Source of the DNA: JAJDNS01 sp963578825 | GTDB lineage: Bacteria > Acidobacteriota > Vicinamibacteria > Fen-336 | Length of the DNA: 64,000 bases | NCBI GenBank assembly: GCA_963578825.1 | Contig: CAUZDW010000016.1 | Span: 1-64,000 of the forward strand | Direction: 5' to 3' | In this document: in pieces, positions 44,591-53,078 of the stretch | How positions within the stretch are numbered: position 1 is the stretch's first letter | Layout: every line of letters begins with the position of its first letter | Notes under the pieces: model-generated | What the model saw: only the letters and a program-made list of their open reading frames with translations | What the model was told of the DNA's origin: nothing | Databases searched by the model: none | Position numbers and translations under genes: made by a program

Positions 44591-45985
44591 TCAGCCTTCC
44601 TGGGGATCGGCTGCGGCCGCCTGGGCCACGGCCTGCTGGAATGAGGGGCGAATGCGAGCCGCCCCGTAATCCCGTGCCGCCAGGGCCTGAGACCGCCTGC
44701 CGAGCTGCTCGCGGTAGTGGGTTTCCGAGCTGAGCCGGCGTATCGCGCTCTTGAGCTCGGCGGGATCGCGGCGCGTGACAACGTGCGCCCAGCCGTCGTT
44801 CTTGGCCAGCCTGATCTGTGCCGCCTCGATGGGCCCGTAGGCCAGGATCGGCGTGCCAGAGATCAGGTACGCCGGGATCTTCGTCGGAAGGGACAGCCGC
44901 GTATAGGCCACGCTCCGCGGATCGAAGTCCAATGCCAGCACCAGGACATCAGCTCCCGACAGCAGCCGTGCCATGGCCTCCCGCTCCTCGGGGACGCGAG
45001 CCACCTTGATGCCCGGGGCCTCGAGAGTCCGCGCGTTGGCCTCGGCATCACCCGGTGGCGTGTACAACGCGAGCTCCACGTCCGTGCCTTCTTGGCGGAG
45101 TTCCGAGATGACGTGGGCGATGTCCCTGAGGCCACCGAGCTGTGCGTTCGTCAGCACAGACCCGCTGTAGAGAAGCCGGGTCTTGGCGCCCGGGAGCCAG
45201 CTTCGACGCGACTGAGGCAGCCAGTCTCCGAGGTCGAGCGCGTTGTGAAAGGTCACGAACGGCTGCTCATAGCGTTGCTCGTACTCCAAGCGCATCGGCT
45301 CGCAAATAGCCATCCGGAGCGCGCAGCCCTTCAGGAGCGTCCTGAGCTCACGATCGGCCTGAGCCTGCCACAGCCCTCCTAGCCATCCGCCGGCGTAGAG
45401 CGTCGTGGGCCAGTCGTCCATCATGTGAACGACCAGCCTCGCCCCGGTGGCGGCGATCAGCTTTCGAGCCATACGGATAAAACCCAACGACCCCAGCAGC
45501 GTGTAGATCACCTCGGGTTCGAAGTCATGAACAAAGCCCTGGAGCTCGGGTGACATGTGGGCGCGGTCCCGAAGGCCTTGGCGTGAGAAGACGCGGTCAA
45601 TGCTTGCGCGCGCCCACCGGGCCACGTGTTCTCGATGGCTCAGTGCGCCCCCGAGCCCACTGAGGGGCGCGGGCTCAGACAGAGGTTTCTTGGCGGCGCC
45701 GGCATGGTGGAACGCATCTGCGAGCCGACAGAGGGGCCAGGCCCAACCCAGCTCCTCACGGCGTAGTCCGTAGAGCTGCTGGCAGATAGTAATGTCGGGG
45801 GGCATGACCTCGGCATGAACCGCGGCGATCTTGTCGCTTGGCCAGCCTCTAAACAGGTTGGAGAGCATGATCCCGCCGCCTGAGTAGGGATTGAAGACGC
45901 TCGAGCTGAGCAGGAGTAGGCGGGGGAAGCCAGGTGTTCCCTTCATGTGCGTCTTGCGCTCCACGCGGAGCGGAAGCCGGTGCAT
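44591..45985 (-). CDS. GT4-like glycosyltransferase
   Basis: 464 aa from ATG 45985, chosen for GGAGG four bases upstream. GT-B fold: N-terminal segment LLLLSSSVFNPYSGGGIMLSNL with a Gly-rich loop, HMMDDWPTTLYAGGWLG in the middle, LLYSGSVLT and a C-terminal LVLALDFDP ... LSLPTKIPAYLISGTPILAYGP segment, which resembles the nucleotide-sugar site. No signal peptide. It is one of the assembly transferases; donor and acceptor cannot be read. Confidence 0.83.
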   Translation of the reverse strand: MHRLPLRVERKTHMKGTPGFPRLLLLSSSVFNPYSGGGIMLSNLFRGWPSDKIAAVHAEVMPPDITICQQLYGLRREELGWAWPLCRLADAFHHAGAAKKPLSEPAPLSGLGGALSHREHVARWARASIDRVFSRQGLRDRAHMSPELQGFVHDFEPEVIYTLLGSLGFIRMARKLIAATGARLVVHMMDDWPTTLYAGGWLGGLWQAQADRELRTLLKGCALRMAICEPMRLEYEQRYEQPFVTFHNALDLGDWLPQSRRSWLPGAKTRLLYSGSVLTNAQLGGLRDIAHVISELRQEGTDVELALYTPPGDAEANARTLEAPGIKVARVPEEREAMARLLSGADVLVLALDFDPRSVAYTRLSLPTKIPAYLISGTPILAYGPIEAAQIRLAKNDGWAHVVTRRDPAELKSAIRRLSSETHYREQLGRRSQALAARDYGAARIRPSFQQAVAQAAAADPQEG

Positions 45986-46010
45986 CGCTCCTCCACGCGA
46001 CCTGACCGTC

Positions 46011-47249
46011 TCATGCGCTGGCCTCACGGAGAGTTCTGTTCACGAGGGCCTCGAAGTCCCCTCTGGCCGCCTCGGGTGAGAAACACTTCTCGTACGTGGC
46101 TCTGGCGTTGCCCCGTAGGTGCCAGGTGAGAGCCGTGTCCGTGAAGCACCGCTCGATGGCGTCGACCAGCTCTTGAGGCGTCCTCCCCACTAGACAGTTG
46201 TGCTCGTGTCGCAGCTCAGGAATTGTGCGCGTGACGGCCGTGTGTACCACGATCACGGCGCCGACGCACAGCGCCGTACGAACCCGGGCGCTGTATCCAA
46301 AGGGCAATGTGTTGGCGACCAGGATGACGTCCGCGGCACGCAGCTCGGGCTCAACATCGGCAATGTGCCCCCTGAGAAAGACACGCGGATGCCTGGCCAG
46401 CTTCGCCACCCGCCTCTGGAGCGCTGTCCCACCGAGTAGGTGAACCGAGTATTTGTCGCCGAATCTCGCGTCCAGAAGGCCCAGGAGGCGGTCCTGCAGG
46501 AGAATAAAAGCCGACGTCGACTGGGTCCCTGCCAGTTTGCCGACACAAACGATCCGATTGCCCTCCTTCTTCGGTGTCGCCAGGGGACGGTTCGTCAGGA
46601 TGTCGGGTGTCGGCGAGCGGTATCGTGAGCACTCCCTTCCCAGCAGACGCGTGTAGTGACGGCTCTGCGTGATGTCGGTGCAAGTCACGTGTGTTGCCCA
46701 GCCCGCAATCTGTAGCTCGAACCGCCGGAGGAACCAGTAGTGGACGGGCAGCTGGAGCAGGAGCTTGAGTTTGCCGACAAGGTTGGCGCTCGACAGATTC
46801 ATAAGAAGGGTCTGATACAGGTAGTTCAGCCGCGGTGGCTGGGTGATCACGAACAAGAGTGGCGTGTTCCGGACCTGCCGCAAAGCGGGCAGCGCTAGAT
46901 GAGAATAAGCGATGACGATCTCTGGCTTGATGCGGTTTACCAGGTCCTTCAGCGCTGGGGCGTATCGGGCAACGGGGAACCAACCCTCGAGAGAGAGCTG
47001 CCTCGTCAGCCGCCCTATCAACGTCTTGCGTCTCGGCACAGGCTCCTCGATGCGAACGAACTCGACACCCTCAAGATACGAATCCTGGCCGGGTGCCCCT
47101 GCCAGCTCGTCCTTGGAGTTGCTCAAGACTGCGAGGGTCACGTGAAGGCCCATTTCCTTGAGCAGGGTCACGTTCACCTTCATGAAGATACCAGCTCCAC
47201 CGTTGGAGCTTGAGGCCCACGAGTGGGCGATGAAGACTGCCCTCTTCAT
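46011..47249 (-). CDS. GT-B (group 1) glycosyltransferase
   Basis: 412 aa from ATG 47249; the frame is open to 47300 with a TTG. N-terminal AHSWASSSNGGAGIFMKVN (donor-side Gly loop), EIVIAYSHLALPAL, then IVCVGKLAGTQSTSAF, FLRGHIADVEPELRAADVILVANTLPFGYSARVRTAL and EHNCLVG near the C-terminus, a GT4 layout lacking the classic EX7E spacing. Base composition is visibly less G+C-rich than the housekeeping region. It lies between two polysaccharide genes on the same strand. Confidence 0.83.
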   Translation of the reverse strand: MKRAVFIAHSWASSSNGGAGIFMKVNVTLLKEMGLHVTLAVLSNSKDELAGAPGQDSYLEGVEFVRIEEPVPRRKTLIGRLTRQLSLEGWFPVARYAPALKDLVNRIKPEIVIAYSHLALPALRQVRNTPLLFVITQPPRLNYLYQTLLMNLSSANLVGKLKLLLQLPVHYWFLRRFELQIAGWATHVTCTDITQSRHYTRLLGRECSRYRSPTPDILTNRPLATPKKEGNRIVCVGKLAGTQSTSAFILLQDRLLGLLDARFGDKYSVHLLGGTALQRRVAKLARHPRVFLRGHIADVEPELRAADVILVANTLPFGYSARVRTALCVGAVIVVHTAVTRTIPELRHEHNCLVGRTPQELVDAIERCFTDTALTWHLRGNARATYEKCFSPEAARGDFEALVNRTLREASA

Positions 47250-47296
47250 CCGTCGAACGTTCCCTGAACGGTCCTCCGCCGAGTCGGCAGCGGCTT

Positions 47297-48223
47297 TCAA
47301 CTTGCCGGTCCGCGCGCACGAGACATGAGTCGACTGAGGAGCGAGGCCGTCTGGCGCACCAGGCTCTTCAAGATGCCGTTCCGACGGGCACGACGGAGCT
47401 TCCGGATGTTCCTCGAGAGTATTTCCTCGCTGAGCGAGCGGGCCTCGAGCGCGGCAGTGCGCTCATCGTGACGGAAAATCGCAAATTCACTGCCGTTGGA
47501 GGCAATGCAAGAGAAGCCGAACGATGCCATAAAAAGCCTGAGGGAGTCGACGAAGAAGTACCACTTGTGCGGGAAGGAGACCTCGTCCCGCAGTCCCCGA
47601 GCCCGCGCACCACTGACGATTCGGTCCAGAAAAGGCAGCTCGATGATGGCAATCCCGTTTTTTCGATCGAGGGTGGCGAGAAACGCGCGTGTTGTTGCGG
47701 TGAGGTCGATCCAGTGCTCCATTGTATGGCAAGAATAGGCGACGTCGACAACCAGGTCCGCCTCGAACGCCCTATAGCCGTGCTCTACTGCAAAGCGAGT
47801 TCGCTCTGGGTTCAGGTCGTAGACGAAGATCTCGTTGTCCTCTTTGAACATCTCCAGGCGGCCGCCGGTGCCTCCCCCGTAGTCGACGATGCGAAGCGGC
47901 CGCCCGGCTTTCTCGCGAGCTTCCGCCAGGAATTCGGCGAACAAGTGGGCCCGCGTTGCCGACTGGACGGCTACGTAGCGGTCCTCTAGGCTCTGGCCCT
48001 GGTCGAAGTACGCGCGAGGATAGACGTCCGTGTAGTAGGTGACGCCGTCCTCCGCCGATATGTATGGATCGAGACGTATCGTGCCGCAGCTTCGGCAGAT
48101 GACGGTGTCAAGCCAGAAGTCGAACCGATCCTTTTGCAAGAGCGGTTGGTCGTCCCTGGCATTACACCAGCAGGGATACGATCGATACGCGAACCCCTCC
48201 GGCGGTCGGTGCAACACTTTCAT
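47297..48223 (-). CDS. Class I SAM-dependent methyltransferase with zinc-ribbon N-terminus
   Basis: 308 aa from ATG 48223; the frame is open to a GTG at 48319 and neither has a good ribosome binding site. The N-terminal part has a Cys pair (CWCN) and CRSCGTIRLDPY, like the zinc-ribbon of sugar C- or O-methyltransferases. Then motif I VDYGGGTGGRLEMF, FVYDLNPERTRFAV and SCHTMEHWID. A sugar or lipid methylation in the glycan pathway is likely. Divergent from the next gene. Confidence 0.8.
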   Translation of the reverse strand: MKVLHRPPEGFAYRSYPCWCNARDDQPLLQKDRFDFWLDTVICRSCGTIRLDPYISAEDGVTYYTDVYPRAYFDQGQSLEDRYVAVQSATRAHLFAEFLAEAREKAGRPLRIVDYGGGTGGRLEMFKEDNEIFVYDLNPERTRFAVEHGYRAFEADLVVDVAYSCHTMEHWIDLTATTRAFLATLDRKNGIAIIELPFLDRIVSGARARGLRDEVSFPHKWYFFVDSLRLFMASFGFSCIASNGSEFAIFRHDERTAALEARSLSEEILSRNIRKLRRARRNGILKSLVRQTASLLSRLMSRARGPAS

Positions 48224-48484
48224 CTGATCTAACAAGCCCGTGATATAGTGTCGGGTCCAGCCCGGCGAAAGCACCACAGAAAACCGATTTCCCCGCAGGT
48301 CGGTCGGCGAGTAGAGCACGCCTGCTCAGAAGGGTCAAGCCTCCTCGGCCGGAGCCGGTAGTAGCTCCGGGTAGCCTCTCAGGTCCGCAGTCCTGGAGAG
48401 GCTCGGGACGCACGGATGCCGATTTGCGGCCAGCTGGCGGTGGCCGAATACAATGGTTTCAGCGAGGCCACGCGGATTGCCCGA

Positions 48485-49717
48485 ATGAAGCTTCTGACCT
48501 GCATATTCACGTACAACCGACCGCTTTTACTGGCGAACTGCGTGAACTCCGTTGAGAAGTACTTCCCTTGGGGCGAGCGGCTCGTTCTGGATGACGGGAG
48601 CGAGGATCCAGCGGTGAGCGAAATCCTCGATCATCTGGCGCGGCGAGATCGATGGACGTGCAGGAGCCTTCGGAGGGACGGAATCCGTGAGCAGAATCGT
48701 CGGCTCGGGGGCTTCTACCAGAACATGGCCTATGCGATCTCATTCGCCCTGGAGAACGGGTACGACTTCTGCTTCTTCCTGGAAGATGATGGGCAGCTCT
48801 GCTGGCTCGACGAGACGTACCCGGAACAACTGATGAAGCTCTTCGACGAGTGCCCGGACGCGGTCCAGGCTTCACCCCTCTTCCTTAGTCGCCTGGATGG
48901 TGCAGCAAACCTCGAGTATGTCGAAGACATTGGCGCCTACAGAACGCCCCGCGGGTTTAATACGACAGGTGTCCTGAATCTGAAGATCGTGCGTCAGACA
49001 CAGGGGTTTCGCTTCATCGATGGCACCTCTTCCGAGGACATCCCTAGCGAAAGCTACTTGCCGGCGAACTCACGATTGTGGCTCGAGCGGGGCTACCGCC
49101 TCTACTGGCAGCGGGCTCCGCTCGTGGCACGCATCATGTGGCTGGTGAGGCGGCCCAGTCTGAAGGATCCACTGGCGAAACTGAATCCTCTCAATTGGCT
49201 GGAGGGTGAGAAACAGCTGCTGCGACCGTTGTCGCGCGACGAGATCGGAAAGCTACGGACACATAGGGGGAGGCACTATCCCTGTCAGGAGTACTTTTTT
49301 GATGGACGAGACGCCGACTGTGTGGTTCCGCTCAGTCGCTATGCGGGTGAGAGGGGGTACTACTACCGCAGGTGTCGAAGCGCGTACACGAACGAGAAGG
49401 CTCGGAGTGGCGGACCGCTCGAAGTCTCGGTTGTGAACACGTTGGAAGCTAGCCGCCTTCAACCGCTGCCATCTCATATTGCCTGGGGCCGGCAAGAGGC
49501 CGCGATCGACGGGGAGCGCTTGGCTGTGAGAATGCGGCGCCATTTGCCAGGCTGGGTCAAGCTCGCTCTCAAGCCTCTGGCCATCTGGCTGGATTGGTCT
49601 GGCCTGGGTGAGCCCTATGGCTTCCTCTGCCGCATCCTCATGAGGCGCAGGCTCATGCAAGAGATCCCAGCCTTTTGGGATTCGTCCGATGGGGTTCCCG
49701 ACCGCACACAAACATGA
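48485..49717 (+). CDS. GT2-like glycosyltransferase
   Basis: 410 aa from ATG 48485; the frame is open back to 48416 but conservation starts at MKLLTCIFTYNRP. GT-A features: LVLDDGSEDPAVSEILD, then FFLEDDGQLCWLDETYPE as a DxD-like site, and FNTTGVLNLKIVR. The C-terminal third is basic and Arg/Trp-rich and may bind the membrane. Codon use is lower in G+C than in the rest of the window. Its stop overlaps the IS200-type remnant. Confidence 0.8.
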   Translation: MKLLTCIFTYNRPLLLANCVNSVEKYFPWGERLVLDDGSEDPAVSEILDHLARRDRWTCRSLRRDGIREQNRRLGGFYQNMAYAISFALENGYDFCFFLEDDGQLCWLDETYPEQLMKLFDECPDAVQASPLFLSRLDGAANLEYVEDIGAYRTPRGFNTTGVLNLKIVRQTQGFRFIDGTSSEDIPSESYLPANSRLWLERGYRLYWQRAPLVARIMWLVRRPSLKDPLAKLNPLNWLEGEKQLLRPLSRDEIGKLRTHRGRHYPCQEYFFDGRDADCVVPLSRYAGERGYYYRRCRSAYTNEKARSGGPLEVSVVNTLEASRLQPLPSHIAWGRQEAAIDGERLAVRMRRHLPGWVKLALKPLAIWLDWSGLGEPYGFLCRILMRRRLMQEIPAFWDSSDGVPDRTQT

Positions 49718-49851
49718 TGCAGACCTGGCCCCCGAGTCTACGCCACACGAAGCGCGAGTGTAACTGTCACGTCGTGTTCCGGCCGAAGCGCCGGAAGCTG
49801 GCGATTCGCGCGGGCCTAAGACATCGGCTTGGAGAGCTGTCTCAGGCCTGA
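49714..49851 (+). mobile_element. Remnant of an IS200/IS605-type (TnpA) transposase
   Basis: A 45-codon frame ending in TGA encodes SLRHTKRECNCHVVFRPKRR followed by KLAIRAGLRHRLGELSQA. This is the conserved N-terminus of IS200-like transposases, whose usual form is close to SLxHTKWxCKYHVVFIPKxR and RxxLGEVF. The catalytic HUH motif, Tyr residue and C-terminal parts are missing, so it is a truncated relic. It lies between the GT2-like gene and the SqdB-like gene, both plus-strand in a mostly minus-strand region. Confidence 0.8.
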
Positions 49852-49957
49852 ACGAGCGCCGCAATCTTGCGCCGCGGACGCTTTTCGGGTATTGGTAATC
49901 TGAACGTCGGTTGGAGATCAAGGCCTTCCTGCTTTCGATTCAAGGCGGCATACGCGC

Positions 49958-51178
49958 ATGAAGATCATTGTGTTAGGTGGAGACGGCTTCTGCGGGTGGC
50001 CTACGGCCCTGCATCTCTCTGCCGCAGGCCACGAAGTCGTCATTGTCGACAATCTGTCCCGGCGCAACATAGACAACGAGCTCGAGGTCAGCTCCCTGAC
50101 CCCGATCACTCCGTTAGGGGCTCGACTGAGCGCATGGCGAGAGGTATCGGGCAAGCAGGTCGACTTCTTAAAGTTCAATATCTCGCAGCACTATCACAGG
50201 CTCCTCAGCCTGTTCGGAGACTTCAAGCCAGACGCGGTCGTCCATCTCGCGGAGCAGCGTGCCGCGCCGTATTCCATGAAGTCGTCCTGGCACAAACGGT
50301 ACACCGTCGACAACAACATCAACGCAACGAACAACGTCCTGGCAGCCATCGTCGAGTCCGGGGGCGACATCCACCTCGTTCACCTCGGGACCATGGGTGT
50401 GTACGGATACGGGACGTCCGGCACAAAGATCCCCGAAGGATACCTTCGCGTGAAGATCGACACGGAGGATGGCGAGACGGTCACTCAGGAGATCCTCCAC
50501 CCTGCCTACCCGGGAAGCATCTATCACATGACCAAGACCCAGGATCAGCTCCTTTTCGCGTTCTACAACAGGAACGACAAGGTCAGGGTCACCGATCTTC
50601 ATCAGGGTGTCGTCTGGGGGACCCAGACATCTGAGACGGCGCAGGATGAGAGGCTGATCAACCGTTTCGACTACGACGGTGACTACGGTACGGTGCTGAA
50701 TCGGTTCCTGATGCAGGCCGCGGTAAAATACCCGCTGACGGTTCACGGCACCGGCGGCCAGACACGGGCCTTCATTCACATCCAGGACACGGTCCGCTGC
50801 ATCCAGCTCGCCTGCGAGAAGCCCCCGGCTCGAGGAGAGCGCGTTCGCATCCTCAATCAGATGACGGAGACTCACCGGGTGCGCGAGCTCGCGGCGATGA
50901 TCGCTGACATGACCGGCGCCACGATCGAAAAAGTCAAGAACCCGAGGAAAGAAGCAGACGAGAACGAGCTCCGGGTCGAGAACCGGCAGCTGCTCGATCT
51001 GGGCCTCGAGCCGATCCTCCTCCACGACGGACTCATGACGGAGATCATCGATATCGCTCGAAAGTACGCGGACCGGTGCGACCGGACGAAGATCCCCTGC
51101 ACCTCCCTCTGGGTTCGGGAAGAAGGAGAGCGCCTGGGTCAGTCACGGGCGAAGAAGGCGGAAGTGGCGTCTCCCTAG
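49958..51178 (+). CDS. UDP-sulfoquinovose synthase homologue (SqdB/SQD1-like)
   Basis: 406 aa extended SDR. The N-terminal site GGDGFCGWPTALHLSAAGHE matches the SQD1 signature (GGDGYCGWATALHLS). EQRAAPYSM, LGTMGVYGYG with Thr, and a YHMTKTQD Tyr/Lys pair follow, as do DLHQGVVWGTQT, DYDGDYGTVLNRF and TGGQTRAF. This whole series is the SqdB series. The enzyme forms UDP-sulfoquinovose from UDP-glucose and sulfite, normally for sulfolipid or for surface glycans. No sqdX-like gene is adjacent. The C-terminal 36 bases overlap a convergent glycosyltransferase gene. Confidence 0.9.
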   Translation: MKIIVLGGDGFCGWPTALHLSAAGHEVVIVDNLSRRNIDNELEVSSLTPITPLGARLSAWREVSGKQVDFLKFNISQHYHRLLSLFGDFKPDAVVHLAEQRAAPYSMKSSWHKRYTVDNNINATNNVLAAIVESGGDIHLVHLGTMGVYGYGTSGTKIPEGYLRVKIDTEDGETVTQEILHPAYPGSIYHMTKTQDQLLFAFYNRNDKVRVTDLHQGVVWGTQTSETAQDERLINRFDYDGDYGTVLNRFLMQAAVKYPLTVHGTGGQTRAFIHIQDTVRCIQLACEKPPARGERVRILNQMTETHRVRELAAMIADMTGATIEKVKNPRKEADENELRVENRQLLDLGLEPILLHDGLMTEIIDIARKYADRCDRTKIPCTSLWVREEGERLGQSRAKKAEVASP

Positions 51179-52138
51179 AAGCGCTTCCTTGAGTGCTCCC
51201 GCCAGAGCCCGGGGCGACTTGTTGAAGCGGTCGACGGAGGGGAGATGGTCGGGCGCTTCGGCAGCCAGCTGCCGCTGGGCGCGTCGCAGCAGCGCCACGT
51301 AGGGCTCATAGATCGATCGCTTGACGGACCGCGGCATCTTCCAGCTGGCCGCGTAGAGATCGACGAGTCGAGGATGAAGCACCTTCAGGCCCTGGAAGTG
51401 GTAAAGGGCCAGCGCATGCCCGTCGACGAAGGACAGTCCCTTCTCTGTAACGATCCGACGCCCGGCAATGTTCCAGGGCGCCGCGTTGACTCCGATGTCG
51501 GAGGCGTCCTGGATTCCGTAGTGATCGGCGCCCATCTGGTCGAAGATTTTCTGATCGAAAGTCTCTCCCCTCCTCTCGTGAAGGTCTGGGCGTGCGAGGC
51601 ACGCGTGGAGCCACCAGTCCAGGACGGCGAGGGTCTCCGGGGACCGACGAAAGGCCGCGAATCCGCCATTGCGAGTACCGATTTGTGACTCCCAATGCTT
51701 GAAGTCGGCCGTGAAGTGGTGGGGAGTGAGCAGGCCGAACACCCGCGGATCGGCCGGGAAGACATGGACGGGGTCAGAGAAAAAGGCCATGTCTGCGTCG
51801 AGGTAGACCGCCCAGGTGATGGTCGGTTGGCTGGCAAGGAGGTTGCCAACCACCAAGGGCTTGCAGCTCCAACAGAATTCGGGGACACGCAAGCGGACCC
51901 GAGCCGCCTCCAACCGCTCCGACACGAAATCTTCAGCCGCAACGATATGAGCCCGCTCCAGGTGAAGCTGTTGGAGTGTTTCAGCCGCTGCGGCGTCGAC
52001 GCAGAAGAAGTGGAACGTGCCGCTCCTCACGTGCGAGGCGAAGGAATAGTAGAGTGCCAGTGCTCGAAGAATGTAACCGGAGTCCAGAACGGTCCCGTAG
52101 GCAACGCTGGCTCCGCCGTGGGCAGCTCGAGAGCTCAT
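51143..52138 (-). CDS. Glycosyltransferase (GT8-like)
   Basis: 331 aa from ATG 52138. N-terminal VAYGTVLDSGYILRALALYY, PLVVGNLLASQPTITWAVYLDADMAFFSDPV with a DxD motif (DAD), then NGGFAAFRRSPETLAVLDWW, GLSFVDGHALALYHFQGL and a basic C-terminus. The layout is that of retaining GT-A enzymes of the GT8 kind. Its end overlaps the convergent SqdB-like gene by 36 bases. Confidence 0.82.
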   Translation of the reverse strand: MSSRAAHGGASVAYGTVLDSGYILRALALYYSFASHVRSGTFHFFCVDAAAAETLQQLHLERAHIVAAEDFVSERLEAARVRLRVPEFCWSCKPLVVGNLLASQPTITWAVYLDADMAFFSDPVHVFPADPRVFGLLTPHHFTADFKHWESQIGTRNGGFAAFRRSPETLAVLDWWLHACLARPDLHERRGETFDQKIFDQMGADHYGIQDASDIGVNAAPWNIAGRRIVTEKGLSFVDGHALALYHFQGLKVLHPRLVDLYAASWKMPRSVKRSIYEPYVALLRRAQRQLAAEAPDHLPSVDRFNKSPRALAGALKEALLGRRHFRLLRP

Positions 52139-52157
52139 TTCTGCGTCCCGTCGCTCG

Positions 52158-53078
52158 TTAGCTCTTTCTGAGGTAGGCGACGTGGGTGTGACCTGAAAGC
52201 CGATCGCCTGCGAACGGAAAGGCGAGGGCTGCGAACGTCCTGAATGCGATGCGCAGCGGGGCCCGCCCAACTCGTCGCAGTCCGGTGAGATCCGAGCACA
52301 GCTGCTCGGATCGTTCCGAAACCCAGGTCGCGAAAAGCTGATGACTCAGCGGCTCTCGGCGATACGCGGCGAACTCCAGGTGGAACCGCTGAGCGACCCA
52401 CTCGAGAGCCGTTCGGGGCCAAAGCGTGACGTGATGGGGAGGTTGGTTGAGGAAATTGAGCCGAAGATCAGCGAGCGGCCCGTCCTGGTTCGGCACTGAC
52501 AGCACCAGCCACCCGCCGGGCGCAATCAGGTTGATGAGCCTATCCAGGACTGTTTGTGGATCAGCCAGGTGCTCGAGTACCTGGAACGCTGTCACGCAAT
52601 CGAATTGGCCGTCTCCGTCTTCCGGCAGCTCCTCTCGCACGTCCAGACCCTGCCCGAGGCAGGCGATCACCGCGTCGGGATTGAACTCGACGCCCACGGC
52701 CGTCGGGATCACGTGGCGAGCAGCGCTCAAGAAACGCCCCCGGCCGCATCCAAACTCGAGGAGTTTCCCGATGCCCCTGCCGGACAGGAACTGAAGGACG
52801 TCGATGAACTCCCATTTCACGCCCGGGTAGTACCAGTTCTGGGCGGCGAGGGATGCGTAGAGGAACGGTTTCCCGACCACCATTGGCGAGTAGGAGTGCA
52901 CACCGCAGTGAACGCACTGATGTTGGGAGAACTCCAGAGGCCAGGGCGAATACTCTGTATCCAGGTCGACGCCGATCCGGCTCCAGTAGGATGAGATCGG
53001 TGCCGTCGGCAGGGTTCGGACCTCGAACCAGCCTCTGCCCCCGCAAAGCGGACACCGACGAAGGTGCTCTCTGGTCAT
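52158..53078 (-). CDS. Class I SAM-dependent methyltransferase
   Basis: 306 aa; ATG 53078 overlaps the stop of the epimerase gene upstream (ATGA). The N-terminal zinc-ribbon-like CPLC and CVHCG Cys pairs precede motif I LLEFGCGRGRFLSAA, VGVEFNPDAVIACL, FDCVTAFQVLEHL and APGGWLVLSVPN. Same family style as the methyltransferase at 47297-48223. Probable sugar-modifying enzyme. Confidence 0.85.
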   Translation of the reverse strand: MTREHLRRCPLCGGRGWFEVRTLPTAPISSYWSRIGVDLDTEYSPWPLEFSQHQCVHCGVHSYSPMVVGKPFLYASLAAQNWYYPGVKWEFIDVLQFLSGRGIGKLLEFGCGRGRFLSAARHVIPTAVGVEFNPDAVIACLGQGLDVREELPEDGDGQFDCVTAFQVLEHLADPQTVLDRLINLIAPGGWLVLSVPNQDGPLADLRLNFLNQPPHHVTLWPRTALEWVAQRFHLEFAAYRREPLSHQLFATWVSERSEQLCSDLTGLRRVGRAPLRIAFRTFAALAFPFAGDRLSGHTHVAYLRKS

